This document shows positions 6,547 to 14,046 of a stretch of DNA of 14,169 nt, piece after piece. The DNA is from Candidatus Lambdaproteobacteria bacterium (GTDB taxonomy: Bacteria; SAR324; NAC60-12). The DNA is taken from contig DTUH01000109.1 in the NCBI GenBank assembly GCA_012964265.1, positions 1 to 14,169 on the forward strand. The letters run 5' to 3'. The notes under the pieces were generated by a model. That model did no database searches. It was not told the DNA's origin and was given only the letters and a program-made list of their open reading frames with translations. Numbering within the stretch: the stretch's first letter is position 1; the number at the start of each line of letters is the position of its first letter. A program made the position numbers and the translations under genes.

Positions 6547-7821
6547 TTACTCCGCAGAAGAAATTAAATCCGTAATTTTAATCGGCTTCTGTTCATGAAG
6601 CTGCATATCGCGGATCACTACCTTGTCCTCAGCCAACTCATCCGGAAAAAGCAATATAGTGTTTTTCGCTCCGGATTCATTTGCCTGCTGCATCGTTTTT
6701 TTTATTTTCTTCATGCTGAAATTACAGTCCACGGTTGAACCTTGTGAACGTAATTCAGCCGCTATTTTCAGGGCAATTCCCACCTGTTCTGCGGCAAATG
6801 GAATGATTGTATAATCCAGTGTCCGCGGTAATTCCGGGAAGCGCTGCAATTCTTTCAGTACGTCTAAAACAACCACATCTCCAAACCCGAACCCGACTGC
6901 AGGCACGGTTTCCCCGCCGCAAGCAGAGAGCAGCGAATCATAACGACCCCCGCCGCAAATAGCACGGTGCTGTTTTTCCGGGCTGTTGACTTCAAAAACA
7001 GCGCCTGTGTAATAAGAAAGTCCTCTGACGATCGAAATGTCAAATTGCAGGTAATTGCTGTATCCGGCAGTAACCATCAGATCCATCAAATTTTGTAATT
7101 CCTCTATTCCATGAGTGTCATTCAGGTCTTTTTTCAATTCATTCAAGTCGGATTTAGACAAATATTCATTTAACTGTTCCACCTGAATTGTGGACATGCC
7201 AAGATCCTGCAGCAATTTTGACAGCGCTTCTGTAGAAATTTTATCGCGCTTATCCATGATGACCAGCACAGCGCTATGCATTTCCTGAGGAACACTAATT
7301 TGACTTAGAATCGAGTTCAGAATCCGGCGGTCATTGATAAAAACGCGAATATCTTTTGCCGTAAGTCCCATTGACTCGCATGCGGAAATGAGCAGCATCA
7401 GAATTTCCGCTTCTGCCACCATCTCAGGCTGACCGATGATGTCCGCATTCCATTGAAAATGTTCGCGACGCCGCCCTTTTGTCATGCGCTCATAGCGAAA
7501 ACACTGCGGCATCGAAAACCATTTGATCGGAAAGGATAATGATTTTTTATACTGAAGAACCAAACGTGCCAGTGATGGAGTCATTTCCGGGCGCAGACTC
7601 AAACGTCTTCCGCCTTTGTCTTCAAAGCTGTAGAGCTGCTTGCTGATTTCGTCACCAGCTTTACGAATATATAGCTCCTCATGTTCAAGTACACAAGTGT
7701 CATATTCCTCAAAACCTGCTTGCACCGAGACTCTGCGCCACACATCAAATAACCAGTTGCGCAGGCGCATTTCATCCGGAAAGAAGTCACGCGTCCCCTT
7801 TACAGGTTGTAAATCAATCAT
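6547..7821 (-). CDS. hisS: Histidyl-tRNA synthetase
   Basis: Charges tRNA-His with histidine in the cytoplasm. This class-II synthetase has 424 residues, the usual length. It begins QPVKGTRDFFP (motif 1 region). Motif 2 includes LRPEMTPSLARLV and CFRYERMTKGRRREHFQWN (about 76-124). The histidine-specific motif is RGLSYYTG (266-273). Motif 3 spans AICGGGRYDSLL and VPAVGFGFGDVV (about 287-318). A C-terminal anticodon-binding domain follows (about 330-424). It is not a HisZ-type paralogue, because motif 2 and the RGLSYYTG motif are intact. The ATG at 7821 lies 53 nt after the stop of the uracil-DNA glycosylase gene and lacks a clear Shine-Dalgarno sequence. The gene heads a tight run hisS-lspA-SH3-M48-barrel protein. 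Confidence 0.97.
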   Translation of the reverse strand: MIDLQPVKGTRDFFPDEMRLRNWLFDVWRRVSVQAGFEEYDTCVLEHEELYIRKAGDEISKQLYSFEDKGGRRLSLRPEMTPSLARLVLQYKKSLSFPIKWFSMPQCFRYERMTKGRRREHFQWNADIIGQPEMVAEAEILMLLISACESMGLTAKDIRVFINDRRILNSILSQISVPQEMHSAVLVIMDKRDKISTEALSKLLQDLGMSTIQVEQLNEYLSKSDLNELKKDLNDTHGIEELQNLMDLMVTAGYSNYLQFDISIVRGLSYYTGAVFEVNSPEKQHRAICGGGRYDSLLSACGGETVPAVGFGFGDVVVLDVLKELQRFPELPRTLDYTIIPFAAEQVGIALKIAAELRSQGSTVDCNFSMKKIKKTMQQANESGAKNTILLFPDELAEDKVVIRDMQLHEQKPIKITDLISSAE

Positions 7822-7874
7822 AATTGATAATTGTCTGAGATTTGTCTTTGAAATTTAATAATGCAGTTAGGCCT

Positions 7875-8786
7875 TCACGAATGAAAAGCTAATTCCGGGA
7901 TTTTTTTAAAATCATCCCATGCTAAAGGCATTGCGGAACGGTTTCTCAAGAGGTATGAAGGGTGAAAGGTAGGCAGCATTTTCCAATTTTCATATCGCAT
8001 AATTTTACCATGTGCCTTGGTGATTCCAGGTAGTTCTGGAATTAGCGACTTTGTGGGAACATTACCAAGAGTGACTATCAATTTTGGGTTCACCATTTCA
8101 ATTTGCTGTTTCAGAATCGGCAGGCAGCATGAAATTTCGGCGGGAGTCGGGTTTCTGTTTTCAGGAGGTCTGCATTTTACGATATTGGTGATGTACACAT
8201 CCTGCCTTTCAATTCCAATGGAATTGATCATTTTGGTCAACAGTCTGCCGGCACGACCGACAAAAGGCTCGCCTTGTGCGTCTTCATCTGCCCCAGGACC
8301 TTCGCCGATAAACATCACCGTCGAATTTGTCAAACCGCTGCCAAAAACCAGGTTTGTTCGAGTTCTTCCCAATCCACAATTTTGACATGAACTATATTTT
8401 TGTGCTAATGCTGTCAATGAAGAAAGTTTTTCAGTTGATGCAATTTGAGGTAATATTTGAGCAAAAGCCTCAGTTACTGTCTGTTGTTTTGTTGGAGAAA
8501 GTTTTTCCTCGAAATCTGTGATACCTGTTGATGGAGGCAATATCTTGGGTAGTACATTTTCGCGTTTAATATTTACTGTTGAATGTGCTTTTGCTGAGAG
8601 TGTTAAGTGAGGACCAAACTGTTTTGCGGAAATTTCTGTTTCAACAGACATCATTTCTCCCAGTCCGTCGAGCAGCAACTTCAGCTCAACCTTGGGCATA
8701 GCTTCGATATTAATGTAATTCAGCCCTTTTTTGTGAAGGGATTGCAATTGATTTTCTAATTGCAACAGTAAAGTCGGATAGTCCAA
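7875..8786 (-). CDS. Family 4 uracil-DNA glycosylase (4Fe-4S) with long N-terminal extension
   Basis: Removes uracil from DNA in base-excision repair. Residues about 130-300 form a complete family-4 domain. Four cysteines fit the cluster pattern: C134-x2-C137, then C205, then C221 (spacings of 3, 68 and 16 residues, as in the Thermotoga-type enzyme). Motif A is GEGPGADEDAQGEPFVGRAG (161-180) and motif B is HPSYLLRN (275-282). The first 130 residues are an extension without recognisable catalytic motifs: an N-terminal Leu/Gln-rich helix-like part followed by low-conservation linker. The extension could be a docking segment. The start is TTG at 8786, strongly supported by AGGAG with a 6-nt spacer and by the absence of a better-placed ATG. 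The gene lies 81 nt after hslU, and the gap holds an AT-rich palindrome. Confidence 0.94.
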   Translation of the reverse strand: MDYPTLLLQLENQLQSLHKKGLNYINIEAMPKVELKLLLDGLGEMMSVETEISAKQFGPHLTLSAKAHSTVNIKRENVLPKILPPSTGITDFEEKLSPTKQQTVTEAFAQILPQIASTEKLSSLTALAQKYSSCQNCGLGRTRTNLVFGSGLTNSTVMFIGEGPGADEDAQGEPFVGRAGRLLTKMINSIGIERQDVYITNIVKCRPPENRNPTPAEISCCLPILKQQIEMVNPKLIVTLGNVPTKSLIPELPGITKAHGKIMRYENWKMLPTFHPSYLLRNRSAMPLAWDDFKKIPELAFHS

Positions 8787-8805
8787 AAGTTTCTCCTGAA
8801 AGGAA

Positions 8806-8830
8806 TGATAAATAATTTAAGAATTTATCA
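8806..8830. repeat. AT-rich palindrome between hslU and the uracil-DNA glycosylase gene
   Basis: TGATAAAT (8806-8813) and its exact reverse complement ATTTATCA (8823-8830) flank a 9-nt spacer, 20-45 nt upstream of the glycosylase start codon. The size and symmetry suit a repressor operator. A TTGATA / TATCAT pair on the minus strand overlaps it, but the 15-nt spacing is short for a promoter. It is not followed by a T-run, so it is a poor terminator. Confidence 0.4.
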
Positions 8831-8867
8831 ATTTTGGTTTTAATTAAATCCTGTTGTTTTGAATTGC

Positions 8868-10223
8868 TTACAAAATATAACGACTTAAATCCTGATTTTT
8901 CAACAAGCTTGAAAGCCTGCCCTGAATGTATTTCGGAGTAACAGAGATTTTCTGTCCCTTCAATTCCGGAGCAGTAAAACTGACTTCTTCGAGCAACTGC
9001 TCCATAACCGTGTGCAACCGGCGTGCTCCGATATTTTCCGAGTCTTCGTTAATTTGGCAGGCAATTTCCGCGATTGTATCAATTGCGTCTTTGGTAAACT
9101 CCAATTCAACACCTTCTGTTTTCATTAACGCGGTGTACTGCACAATCAGTGCGTTTTTAGGTTCTGTTAGAATCCGGACAAAATCTTCTTTGCTGAGTGA
9201 ATGAAGTTCAACACGAATCGGAAAACGTCCCTGAAGTTCCGGAATCATATCCGACGGTTTTGAAAGATGAAATGCACCTGCGGCAATGAAAAGAATATGG
9301 TCGGTTTGAACTGGACCATATTTGGTATTGACAGTTGAACCCTCAACAATCGGCAACAAATCCCGCTGTACTCCTTCTCTGGAAATGTCTGGTCCCTGTG
9401 AGTGACTGCGGCGAGAAGCAACTTTGTCAATCTCATCAAGAAAGACAATTCCACTTTGCTCAACACGTGTGACTGCCTCACGGGTGACTTCTTCCATGTC
9501 AATCAGTTTGCTGACTTCTTCCTGTTGCAAAATTTTTCGTGCATCCTCAATGCTGACCCGCCGGCGCTTGGATTGCTTGGGCATCATGTTCGAAAGCATG
9601 TCACGGATATTCATGTCCATGTTGTCGTTCAGCGAAATAGGCATAAATTCCATAACCGCTCCTGAAGGCCTCTCCGAAACATCCAGTTCAACCATACGAT
9701 CGTCCAAAACTCCGGAATTAAGTTTTTTACGGAATTTCTCCCGTGTAGGGTTTATTGAAATATCTGAGTCAGAATCATCTTTTTTGCTCTCCAGTGGAGG
9801 CAGCAGCAAATCCAGTAATCGTTCTTCGACCATCTCTTTTGCAGCTTCCTGTTTGCTCTCCATTTGCTCTTGACGCACCATGTTGACTGAATAGTCAGTT
9901 AAATCGCGTATCATCGATTCAACGTCACGTCCCACATAACCAACCTCAGTAAATTTTGATGCTTCAACTTTCACAAAAGGAGCATTGACCAACCGCGAAA
10001 TCCGACGTGCAATTTCTGTTTTGCCAATTCCGGTTGCCCCGATCATGATAATATTTTTTGGTAAAATTTCGTCTTTTAAGTCATCATCAAGCTGCAGGCG
10101 TCTCCAACGATTGCGCAATGCAACCGCCACGGCCTTTTTAGCATCCGTCTGACCAATGATGTAGCGGTCAAGCGCATCAACCGTTTCCTGAGGTGTCATA
10201 TTGAGTTCAGGTGCAGATATCAT
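8868..10223 (-). CDS. hslU: HslU, ATPase subunit of the HslVU protease
   Basis: AAA+ unfoldase that feeds proteins into the HslV peptidase in the cytoplasm. The protein has 451 residues from the ATG at 10223. It begins MTPQETVDALDRYIIGQ (about residue 9), with Walker A GATGIGKT (62-69), pore motif GYVGRD (95-100), an inserted I-domain (about 110-245) with a charged acidic stretch near 148-154, Walker B IVFLDEID (259-266), and a sensor region with GRFPIRVEL. The C-terminus DLSRYIL matches the conserved tail that inserts into HslV and activates it. Walker A has Ala where homologues usually have Pro (GPTGVGKT). An in-frame ATG at 10289 would overlap hslV by 62 nt; I prefer 10223 because it lies 4 nt past the hslV stop and matches the usual N-terminus. 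Confidence 0.96.
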   Translation of the reverse strand: MISAPELNMTPQETVDALDRYIIGQTDAKKAVAVALRNRWRRLQLDDDLKDEILPKNIIMIGATGIGKTEIARRISRLVNAPFVKVEASKFTEVGYVGRDVESMIRDLTDYSVNMVRQEQMESKQEAAKEMVEERLLDLLLPPLESKKDDSDSDISINPTREKFRKKLNSGVLDDRMVELDVSERPSGAVMEFMPISLNDNMDMNIRDMLSNMMPKQSKRRRVSIEDARKILQQEEVSKLIDMEEVTREAVTRVEQSGIVFLDEIDKVASRRSHSQGPDISREGVQRDLLPIVEGSTVNTKYGPVQTDHILFIAAGAFHLSKPSDMIPELQGRFPIRVELHSLSKEDFVRILTEPKNALIVQYTALMKTEGVELEFTKDAIDTIAEIACQINEDSENIGARRLHTVMEQLLEEVSFTAPELKGQKISVTPKYIQGRLSSLLKNQDLSRYIL

Positions 10224-10227
10224 GCGT

Positions 10228-10749
10228 TCAACATTCCAATTCTTCGTAGGTAATTTTGTCATTTGTATAAATACATATTTCTGCGGCAATTTTCATGGAT
10301 TTCTCGGCAATTTCCCGGGGATTGAGTTTGGTGTCCATCAGAGCACGCGCAGCCGCAAGAGCATACATTCCTCCGGAACCAATTCCGATAAGTCCGTCAT
10401 CTGGTTCAATTACATCACCGTTTCCGGAAATAATAAGTGAAGCTTCGGCACTGGAAACTGCCAGCAGTGCTTCCAGGTTTCGCAGCATTTTATCCGTACG
10501 CCATTCTTTGGCCAGTTCGACAGCAGAGCGCAGCAATTTCCCATTGTACTGCTCCAGTTTTTCGTCAAATTTCTCAAAGAGGGTAAATGCATCCGCAGTG
10601 GATCCTGCGAATCCGGCAATCACCTTGCCGTCAAAAGTGTTGCGCAGTTTACGGGCTGATGGTTTCATGATGGTGTTCTGCATGGAGACTTGTCCGTCAC
10701 CGGCCATCACAATTCGACTGTCCTTGCGTACGCAGAGAATGGTTGTCAT
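10228..10749 (-). CDS. hslV: HslV, peptidase subunit of the HslVU protease
   Basis: Threonine peptidase related to the proteasome beta subunit; it forms a two-ring dodecamer capped by HslU. The 173 residues start MTTILCVRK, so removal of Met exposes the nucleophile Thr (Thr2 in this numbering). GDGQVS (17-22), a Lys in PSARKLR (Lys34, equivalent to the catalytic Lys33 of the mature protein), FAGSTADAFTL and GIGSGGMYALAAARAL are all typical. The order hslV then hslU with 4 nt between them is the standard arrangement and implies co-expression. The gene starts about 33 nt downstream of a sigma70-like promoter candidate that overlaps a palindrome. The ribosome-binding site is weak (TTAAG). Confidence 0.97.
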   Translation of the reverse strand: MTTILCVRKDSRIVMAGDGQVSMQNTIMKPSARKLRNTFDGKVIAGFAGSTADAFTLFEKFDEKLEQYNGKLLRSAVELAKEWRTDKMLRNLEALLAVSSAEASLIISGNGDVIEPDDGLIGIGSGGMYALAAARALMDTKLNPREIAEKSMKIAAEICIYTNDKITYEELEC

Positions 10750-10780
10750 AGACTTAAAAATAATTCGTGGATTTTGTTTT

Positions 10781-10816
10781 ACCTGTCTATGATAGCAGGT
10801 GAGAAGTTATTGTCCA
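10781..10816 (-). promoter_or_regulatory. Candidate sigma70-type promoter of hslVU with overlapping palindrome
   Basis: On the minus strand, TGGACA (10811-10816) and TATCAT (10789-10794) are separated by 16 nt, each one base from consensus, and they point into hslV. The -10 box lies inside a 20-bp near-palindrome at 10781-10800, ACCTG-(T)-CTAT-G-ATAG-CAGGT on the plus strand, with 9-bp arms and one unpaired base. This could be an operator. It does not resemble a CIRCE element, and no sigma32-type promoter with correct spacing was seen. This is pattern-based only. Confidence 0.42.
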
Positions 10817-10861
10817 GACGAGAGATAAATATTTGGCCGGGTAACAAGACCGGAAGGTGCA

Positions 10862-11428
10862 TCATTCGACATGCTGTGCCTGAAAATAAGCCACAACATA
10901 ATGATAACCGCTCCAAAGAGAAATTGCGGTTGATGCCCAGAGGATTACTATTCCAACCTCATGGGTTGGTATTCCGATGGTGGGGAAGTGGATGATGAGG
11001 AAACCAACTGCAAACATTTGAGAAATTGTTTTTAGTTTTCCCCCGGAACTGGCAGAAATGACCTTACCTTCTGCTGCGGCGATGGAACGTAAGCCGGTTA
11101 TGATAAATTCCCGGGAAATGAGGATTACCGTTAAAAATGCAGGTGCCCGCCCCATTCCTACCAGCAAAATCAATAGAGAACCAATCAAAATTTTGTCTGC
11201 AACAGGATCAAGTAATTTTCCAAGTTTGGTCGTTTGTCCCTGATGACGCGCCAGCACACCGTCCCAGTAGTCAGTCAGGCATGCAAATAAAAATACTATC
11301 CATGTGCTGAATAAAATCAAGTGTTCGTCTTTACCAACTACCATACCTGCATAAATGAAAGGTACCAATGCCACCCGCAACGTGGTTAAATGATTGGCAG
11401 TCAGCCATTTGGGAAAAAAAGAAATCAT
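10862..11428 (-). CDS. pgsA: CDP-diacylglycerol-glycerol-3-phosphate 3-phosphatidyltransferase
   Basis: Integral membrane enzyme that makes phosphatidylglycerol phosphate from CDP-diacylglycerol and glycerol-3-phosphate. The protein has 188 residues with several hydrophobic helices. The CDP-alcohol phosphotransferase signature is complete: D53-x2-D56-G57-x2-A60-R61-x8-G70-x3-D74-x3-D78 (TDYWDGVLA then LGKLLDPVADK). HLTTLRVALVP near residue 13 and SREFIITGLRSIAAAEG are typical of PgsA rather than other members. The reading frame continues open upstream to 11767, but that part lies antisense to hemA and encodes nothing family-like. The ATG at 11428 with AGGA about 10 nt upstream matches the family start. 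The gene is divergent from hemA and lies 112 nt upstream of hslV. Confidence 0.94.
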   Translation of the reverse strand: MISFFPKWLTANHLTTLRVALVPFIYAGMVVGKDEHLILFSTWIVFLFACLTDYWDGVLARHQGQTTKLGKLLDPVADKILIGSLLILLVGMGRAPAFLTVILISREFIITGLRSIAAAEGKVISASSGGKLKTISQMFAVGFLIIHFPTIGIPTHEVGIVILWASTAISLWSGYHYVVAYFQAQHVE

Positions 11429-11445
11429 GTATATTATTTCCTGTC

Positions 11446-11473
11446 TTGAGTTTTTTTGTTCCAATAGTATGAT
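11446..11473 (+). promoter_or_regulatory. Candidate sigma70-type promoter for hemAC
   Basis: TTGAGT (11446-11451) and TATGAT (11468-11473) are separated by 16 nt and face hemA, in the 141-nt gap between the divergent pgsA and hemA genes. It would give a leader of roughly 90 nt. The leader has runs of A and T, and no riboswitch fold was recognised. I saw no equally good match for pgsA on the opposite strand. Confidence 0.42.
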
Positions 11474-11569
11474 GCGCTGAACCAGAAAAAAAAGCAATTT
11501 ACCTTTTTTTGTGAATTCTGTGTTGAACTCCTGAGAAAAAATAAGGATCACCAATATTCTTTTTTGCTT

Positions 11570-12883
11570 ATGCGCTTTAACGTAATCGGTTGGAATTTCA
11601 GAAAAACACCTATTGAAGTTCGAGACAAACTTGCTTTGACTCCAAATCAGCAAGTTGAGCTTGGACAGCAGTTGAATCTCCGCTTCAGTTTGGGTGGCGT
11701 AGTAATTCTTAGTACATGCAATCGGACAGAGTTCTACCTTGTCGATGCAGAGCAGCAGCTGGATCAAATCATCGAGATGCTGGAGGGTTACTGGAAACTG
11801 CCTGAACTGCGGGAAAGTGTCTATACGATTCAGAATTTAGACGGTGTTAGACATCTTTTCCGGGTTGCATCCAGTATGGAATCAATGGTGCTGGGGGAAC
11901 CGCAAATTCTTGGACAACTTAAAGATTCGTTTCAGTCATTCAAAGATGCCGGTTTGACTGGAAAACTGCTTCATCCTCTTTTTACACGTGCTTTTTCAAC
12001 TGCCAAGCGCGTACGTACTGAAACCACAATCGCCAGTAATGCTGTTTCCATCAGCTATGCTGCAGTGGAACTAGCAAAACATATTTTTGAGGATCTTTCA
12101 GAACAAAAAGTGATGGTAATTGGCGCCGGTGAAATGGCAGAATTAGCAGTAAAACACCTCATGCGGAACGGAATTTCGCAATTGTTTGTTACCAACCGGA
12201 CTTTTTCAAGTGCGGCAGAACTTGCGGAAAAATTTCAGGGGATTGCTGTTCCTTTTGAACATCTCAGGCGACACCTTCATGAAGCAGATATCGTCATCAG
12301 TTCAACCGGCGCACGTGATTATTTGATCAGTCCGGAACTGGTTAAGAACTGTTTGCGTAAACGTAAAGGTAACCCAATGTTCTTCATAGACATTGCAGTT
12401 CCACGTGATATTGATCCGGAAATCAATAAGTTACATGGAGCATTTTGTTACGATATTGATGATCTGCAATCTCTTGTTTCACAAAACCAGGAGGAACGAA
12501 AAAGACAGTCGGTCATGGCAGAAGATATTATTGAGAGTGAATTAACGGAATTTGAATTCTGGTTTAAGTCACTTTCTGCTGTTCCCACAATCAGAAGTTT
12601 ACGCAAAGCCTTCCATTTCAAGGCAAAAGAAGAAATGGAGAAAGGCTTTCGCCGCATGAATGCGATGCCGGAGGCTGAACGCAAAGAAGTAGAACTAATG
12701 GTTCACAGGCTGGTGCACAAACTTTTGCACGATCCATCACGTAATCTAAAGCAAATTGCGCATACAGAAGATGCACATCTGTATCTGGAATTGGTCGCAA
12801 AAATCTTTGACCTCAATCCAACTCCGGTAAATCTGGAACAGGTAGAAAAAAAACAACCCAGACTTAAAATCATCAAATCCTAA
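11570..12883 (+). CDS. hemA: Glutamyl-tRNA reductase
   Basis: Reduces glutamyl-tRNA to glutamate-1-semialdehyde with NADPH, the committed step of the C5 tetrapyrrole pathway. The protein has 437 residues from the ATG at 11570. The catalytic cysteine is C50 in LSTCNRTE. GWNFRKTPIEVRDKLAL (7-23) is the N-terminal substrate-binding region, SSMESMVLGEPQILGQ (101-116) is the second signature, VMVIGAGEMAELAVKHL is the NADPH-binding fold, and MFFIDIAVPRDIDPEI follows. A C-terminal dimerisation helix region ends the protein. A TTG two codons earlier (11564) is an alternative start; AAGGA near 11544 is rather far from either, so translation initiation may be weak. The hemC start is 3 nt after the stop. 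The pathway implies a non-alphaproteobacterial haem route. Confidence 0.97.
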   Translation: MRFNVIGWNFRKTPIEVRDKLALTPNQQVELGQQLNLRFSLGGVVILSTCNRTEFYLVDAEQQLDQIIEMLEGYWKLPELRESVYTIQNLDGVRHLFRVASSMESMVLGEPQILGQLKDSFQSFKDAGLTGKLLHPLFTRAFSTAKRVRTETTIASNAVSISYAAVELAKHIFEDLSEQKVMVIGAGEMAELAVKHLMRNGISQLFVTNRTFSSAAELAEKFQGIAVPFEHLRRHLHEADIVISSTGARDYLISPELVKNCLRKRKGNPMFFIDIAVPRDIDPEINKLHGAFCYDIDDLQSLVSQNQEERKRQSVMAEDIIESELTEFEFWFKSLSAVPTIRSLRKAFHFKAKEEMEKGFRRMNAMPEAERKEVELMVHRLVHKLLHDPSRNLKQIAHTEDAHLYLELVAKIFDLNPTPVNLEQVEKKQPRLKIIKS

Positions 12884-12886
12884 CTC

Positions 12887-13849
12887 ATGCCCAACGCTTT
12901 TTCAACAAGCGATTCCCGGACATTCACTTTAAAAATTGCAACACGTGGAAGTCCACTTGCACTCTGGCAAGCGGAATGGGTGCAAAAGAGGATACTTGAG
13001 CAGCACCCTGAAATAACTGTAGAATTATTGATTCTAAAAACCAGCGGTGACCGAATTCAGGATCGCCCGCTTTCGGAAGTAGGCGGAAAGGGGCTTTTTA
13101 TCAAGGAATTGGAAGGTGCCTTACTCGACAATCACGCTGATCTGGCTGTGCACAGTATGAAAGACGTACCCGGTTTTTTCCCGGAAGGTCTGGAGATTTC
13201 AGTAATTGCAGAGCGTGAGGATCCCGGAGATGCCTGGCTCAGTCCAAAATATGGCAGCATCGGTAATTTCCCTCAGGGTGCTGTTGTCGGAACAAGTTCT
13301 TTGCGACGTGCTTCCCAATTGAAGCATCATCGACCGGATTTGCAAATCAGGAGTTTTCGCGGTAATGTACAAACTCGAATCAGGAAACTTGATCAGGGAG
13401 AAGTCGATGCCACGGTTTTGGCTGTTGCGGGATTGAAGCGACTCGATCTTGAGGATCGCATCACAGAAGTTTTGCCGATGGAATGGATGCTTCCGGCAAT
13501 CGGTCAAGGTGCAATTGGAATTGAAACACGAATCGGCGATCAGGAAACACAGAGTCGAATTCTGCATCTTAATCATCAAGCTACCTGGGACTGTTTGCTT
13601 GCGGAGCGTACTTTGCTGATTCAAATGGAAGGCAATTGCCAAATTCCACTAGCCGGATATTGTGTTTTAAACGGGGATGAATTGTTTTTACGGGGCGCAA
13701 TCGGTGATCCGGAAGGCAAATCACTTTTACGCTACGAGTCACATGCACCACGTCAAAATGCGTTTAAGCTTGGTCAGGAAGTGGCAGGCAGGCTGCTGAA
13801 AAACGGCGGTGAGGAAATTTTGCAAAGGGTTATGCTTTCAGGCATTTAA
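12887..13849 (+). CDS. hemC: Hydroxymethylbilane synthase (porphobilinogen deaminase)
   Basis: Condenses four porphobilinogens into hydroxymethylbilane in the cytoplasm. The protein has 320 residues. IATRGSPLALWQAEWV begins at residue 17. The catalytic Asp is Asp93 in AVHSMKDVP. GTSSLRRASQL (135-145) and FRGNVQTRIRKLDQGE (157-172) are the substrate- and cofactor-binding Arg regions. LAAIGQG-like LPAIGQGAIGIE follows. The dipyrromethane-anchoring cysteine is Cys251 in EGNCQIPLAGY, where most homologues have Gly-Gly-Cys. The first 12 or so residues (PNAFSTSDSRTF) are a short extension. The ATG lies 3 nt after the hemA stop with no Shine-Dalgarno sequence, so translation is probably coupled. No hemD follows within the window. 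Confidence 0.96.
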   Translation: MPNAFSTSDSRTFTLKIATRGSPLALWQAEWVQKRILEQHPEITVELLILKTSGDRIQDRPLSEVGGKGLFIKELEGALLDNHADLAVHSMKDVPGFFPEGLEISVIAEREDPGDAWLSPKYGSIGNFPQGAVVGTSSLRRASQLKHHRPDLQIRSFRGNVQTRIRKLDQGEVDATVLAVAGLKRLDLEDRITEVLPMEWMLPAIGQGAIGIETRIGDQETQSRILHLNHQATWDCLLAERTLLIQMEGNCQIPLAGYCVLNGDELFLRGAIGDPEGKSLLRYESHAPRQNAFKLGQEVAGRLLKNGGEEILQRVMLSGI

Positions 13850-13868
13850 TAATGTAACCGTAAAAAGT

Positions 13869-13946
13869 TGTCATTCCCACTTAAGCGGGATTCCATTATT
13901 TCTGTTCCTTACATGTTCCTGGATTCCGACTTTCGCTGGAATTACA
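13869..13946. repeat. Degenerate inverted repeat of the TGTCATTCCC...GGATTCCA kind
   Basis: Two 27-nt arms, 13869-13895 and 13920-13946, are inverted copies of one another with 19 of 27 positions matching, around a 24-nt AT-rich spacer. The left arm also has an inner palindrome (CCCACTTAAGCGGG). The arms resemble dispersed palindromic repeats seen between genes in many proteobacterial genomes (TGTCATTCCCGC...GCGGGAATCCA), here decayed. It begins 20 nt after the hemC stop and might form a stem in the transcript, but there is no adjoining U-tract. Confidence 0.6.
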
Positions 13947-14046
13947 AACATGAGAAACAATTCGACATTTTTCGAGATAAATATGAATCAGTAATTTACT
14001 TTTTTAAATTTATTTCACTTTATATTTTTGCAGTCCTAGAAACTTC

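Noticed and set aside
9424..9873. 149-codon plus-strand open frame within hslU
   Set aside because: It is Ser-rich, antisense to a conserved gene, has no ribosome-binding site and no family pattern: a shadow of the hslU codon structure.
8868..10289. Long version of hslU starting at 10289
   Set aside because: It would overlap hslV by 62 nt with a non-conserved N-terminus; the ATG at 10223 fits both the family start and the gene spacing.
10295..10792. 165-codon plus-strand open frame antisense to hslV
   Set aside because: Its frame mirrors hslV codons, its composition is Ser/Ala/Arg-rich as usual for shadows, and no motif is present.
10862..11767. Long version of pgsA starting at 11767
   Set aside because: The extra 113 residues lie antisense to hemA and in the divergent gap and have no family resemblance. 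The start at 11428 has AGGA upstream and gives the usual PgsA length.
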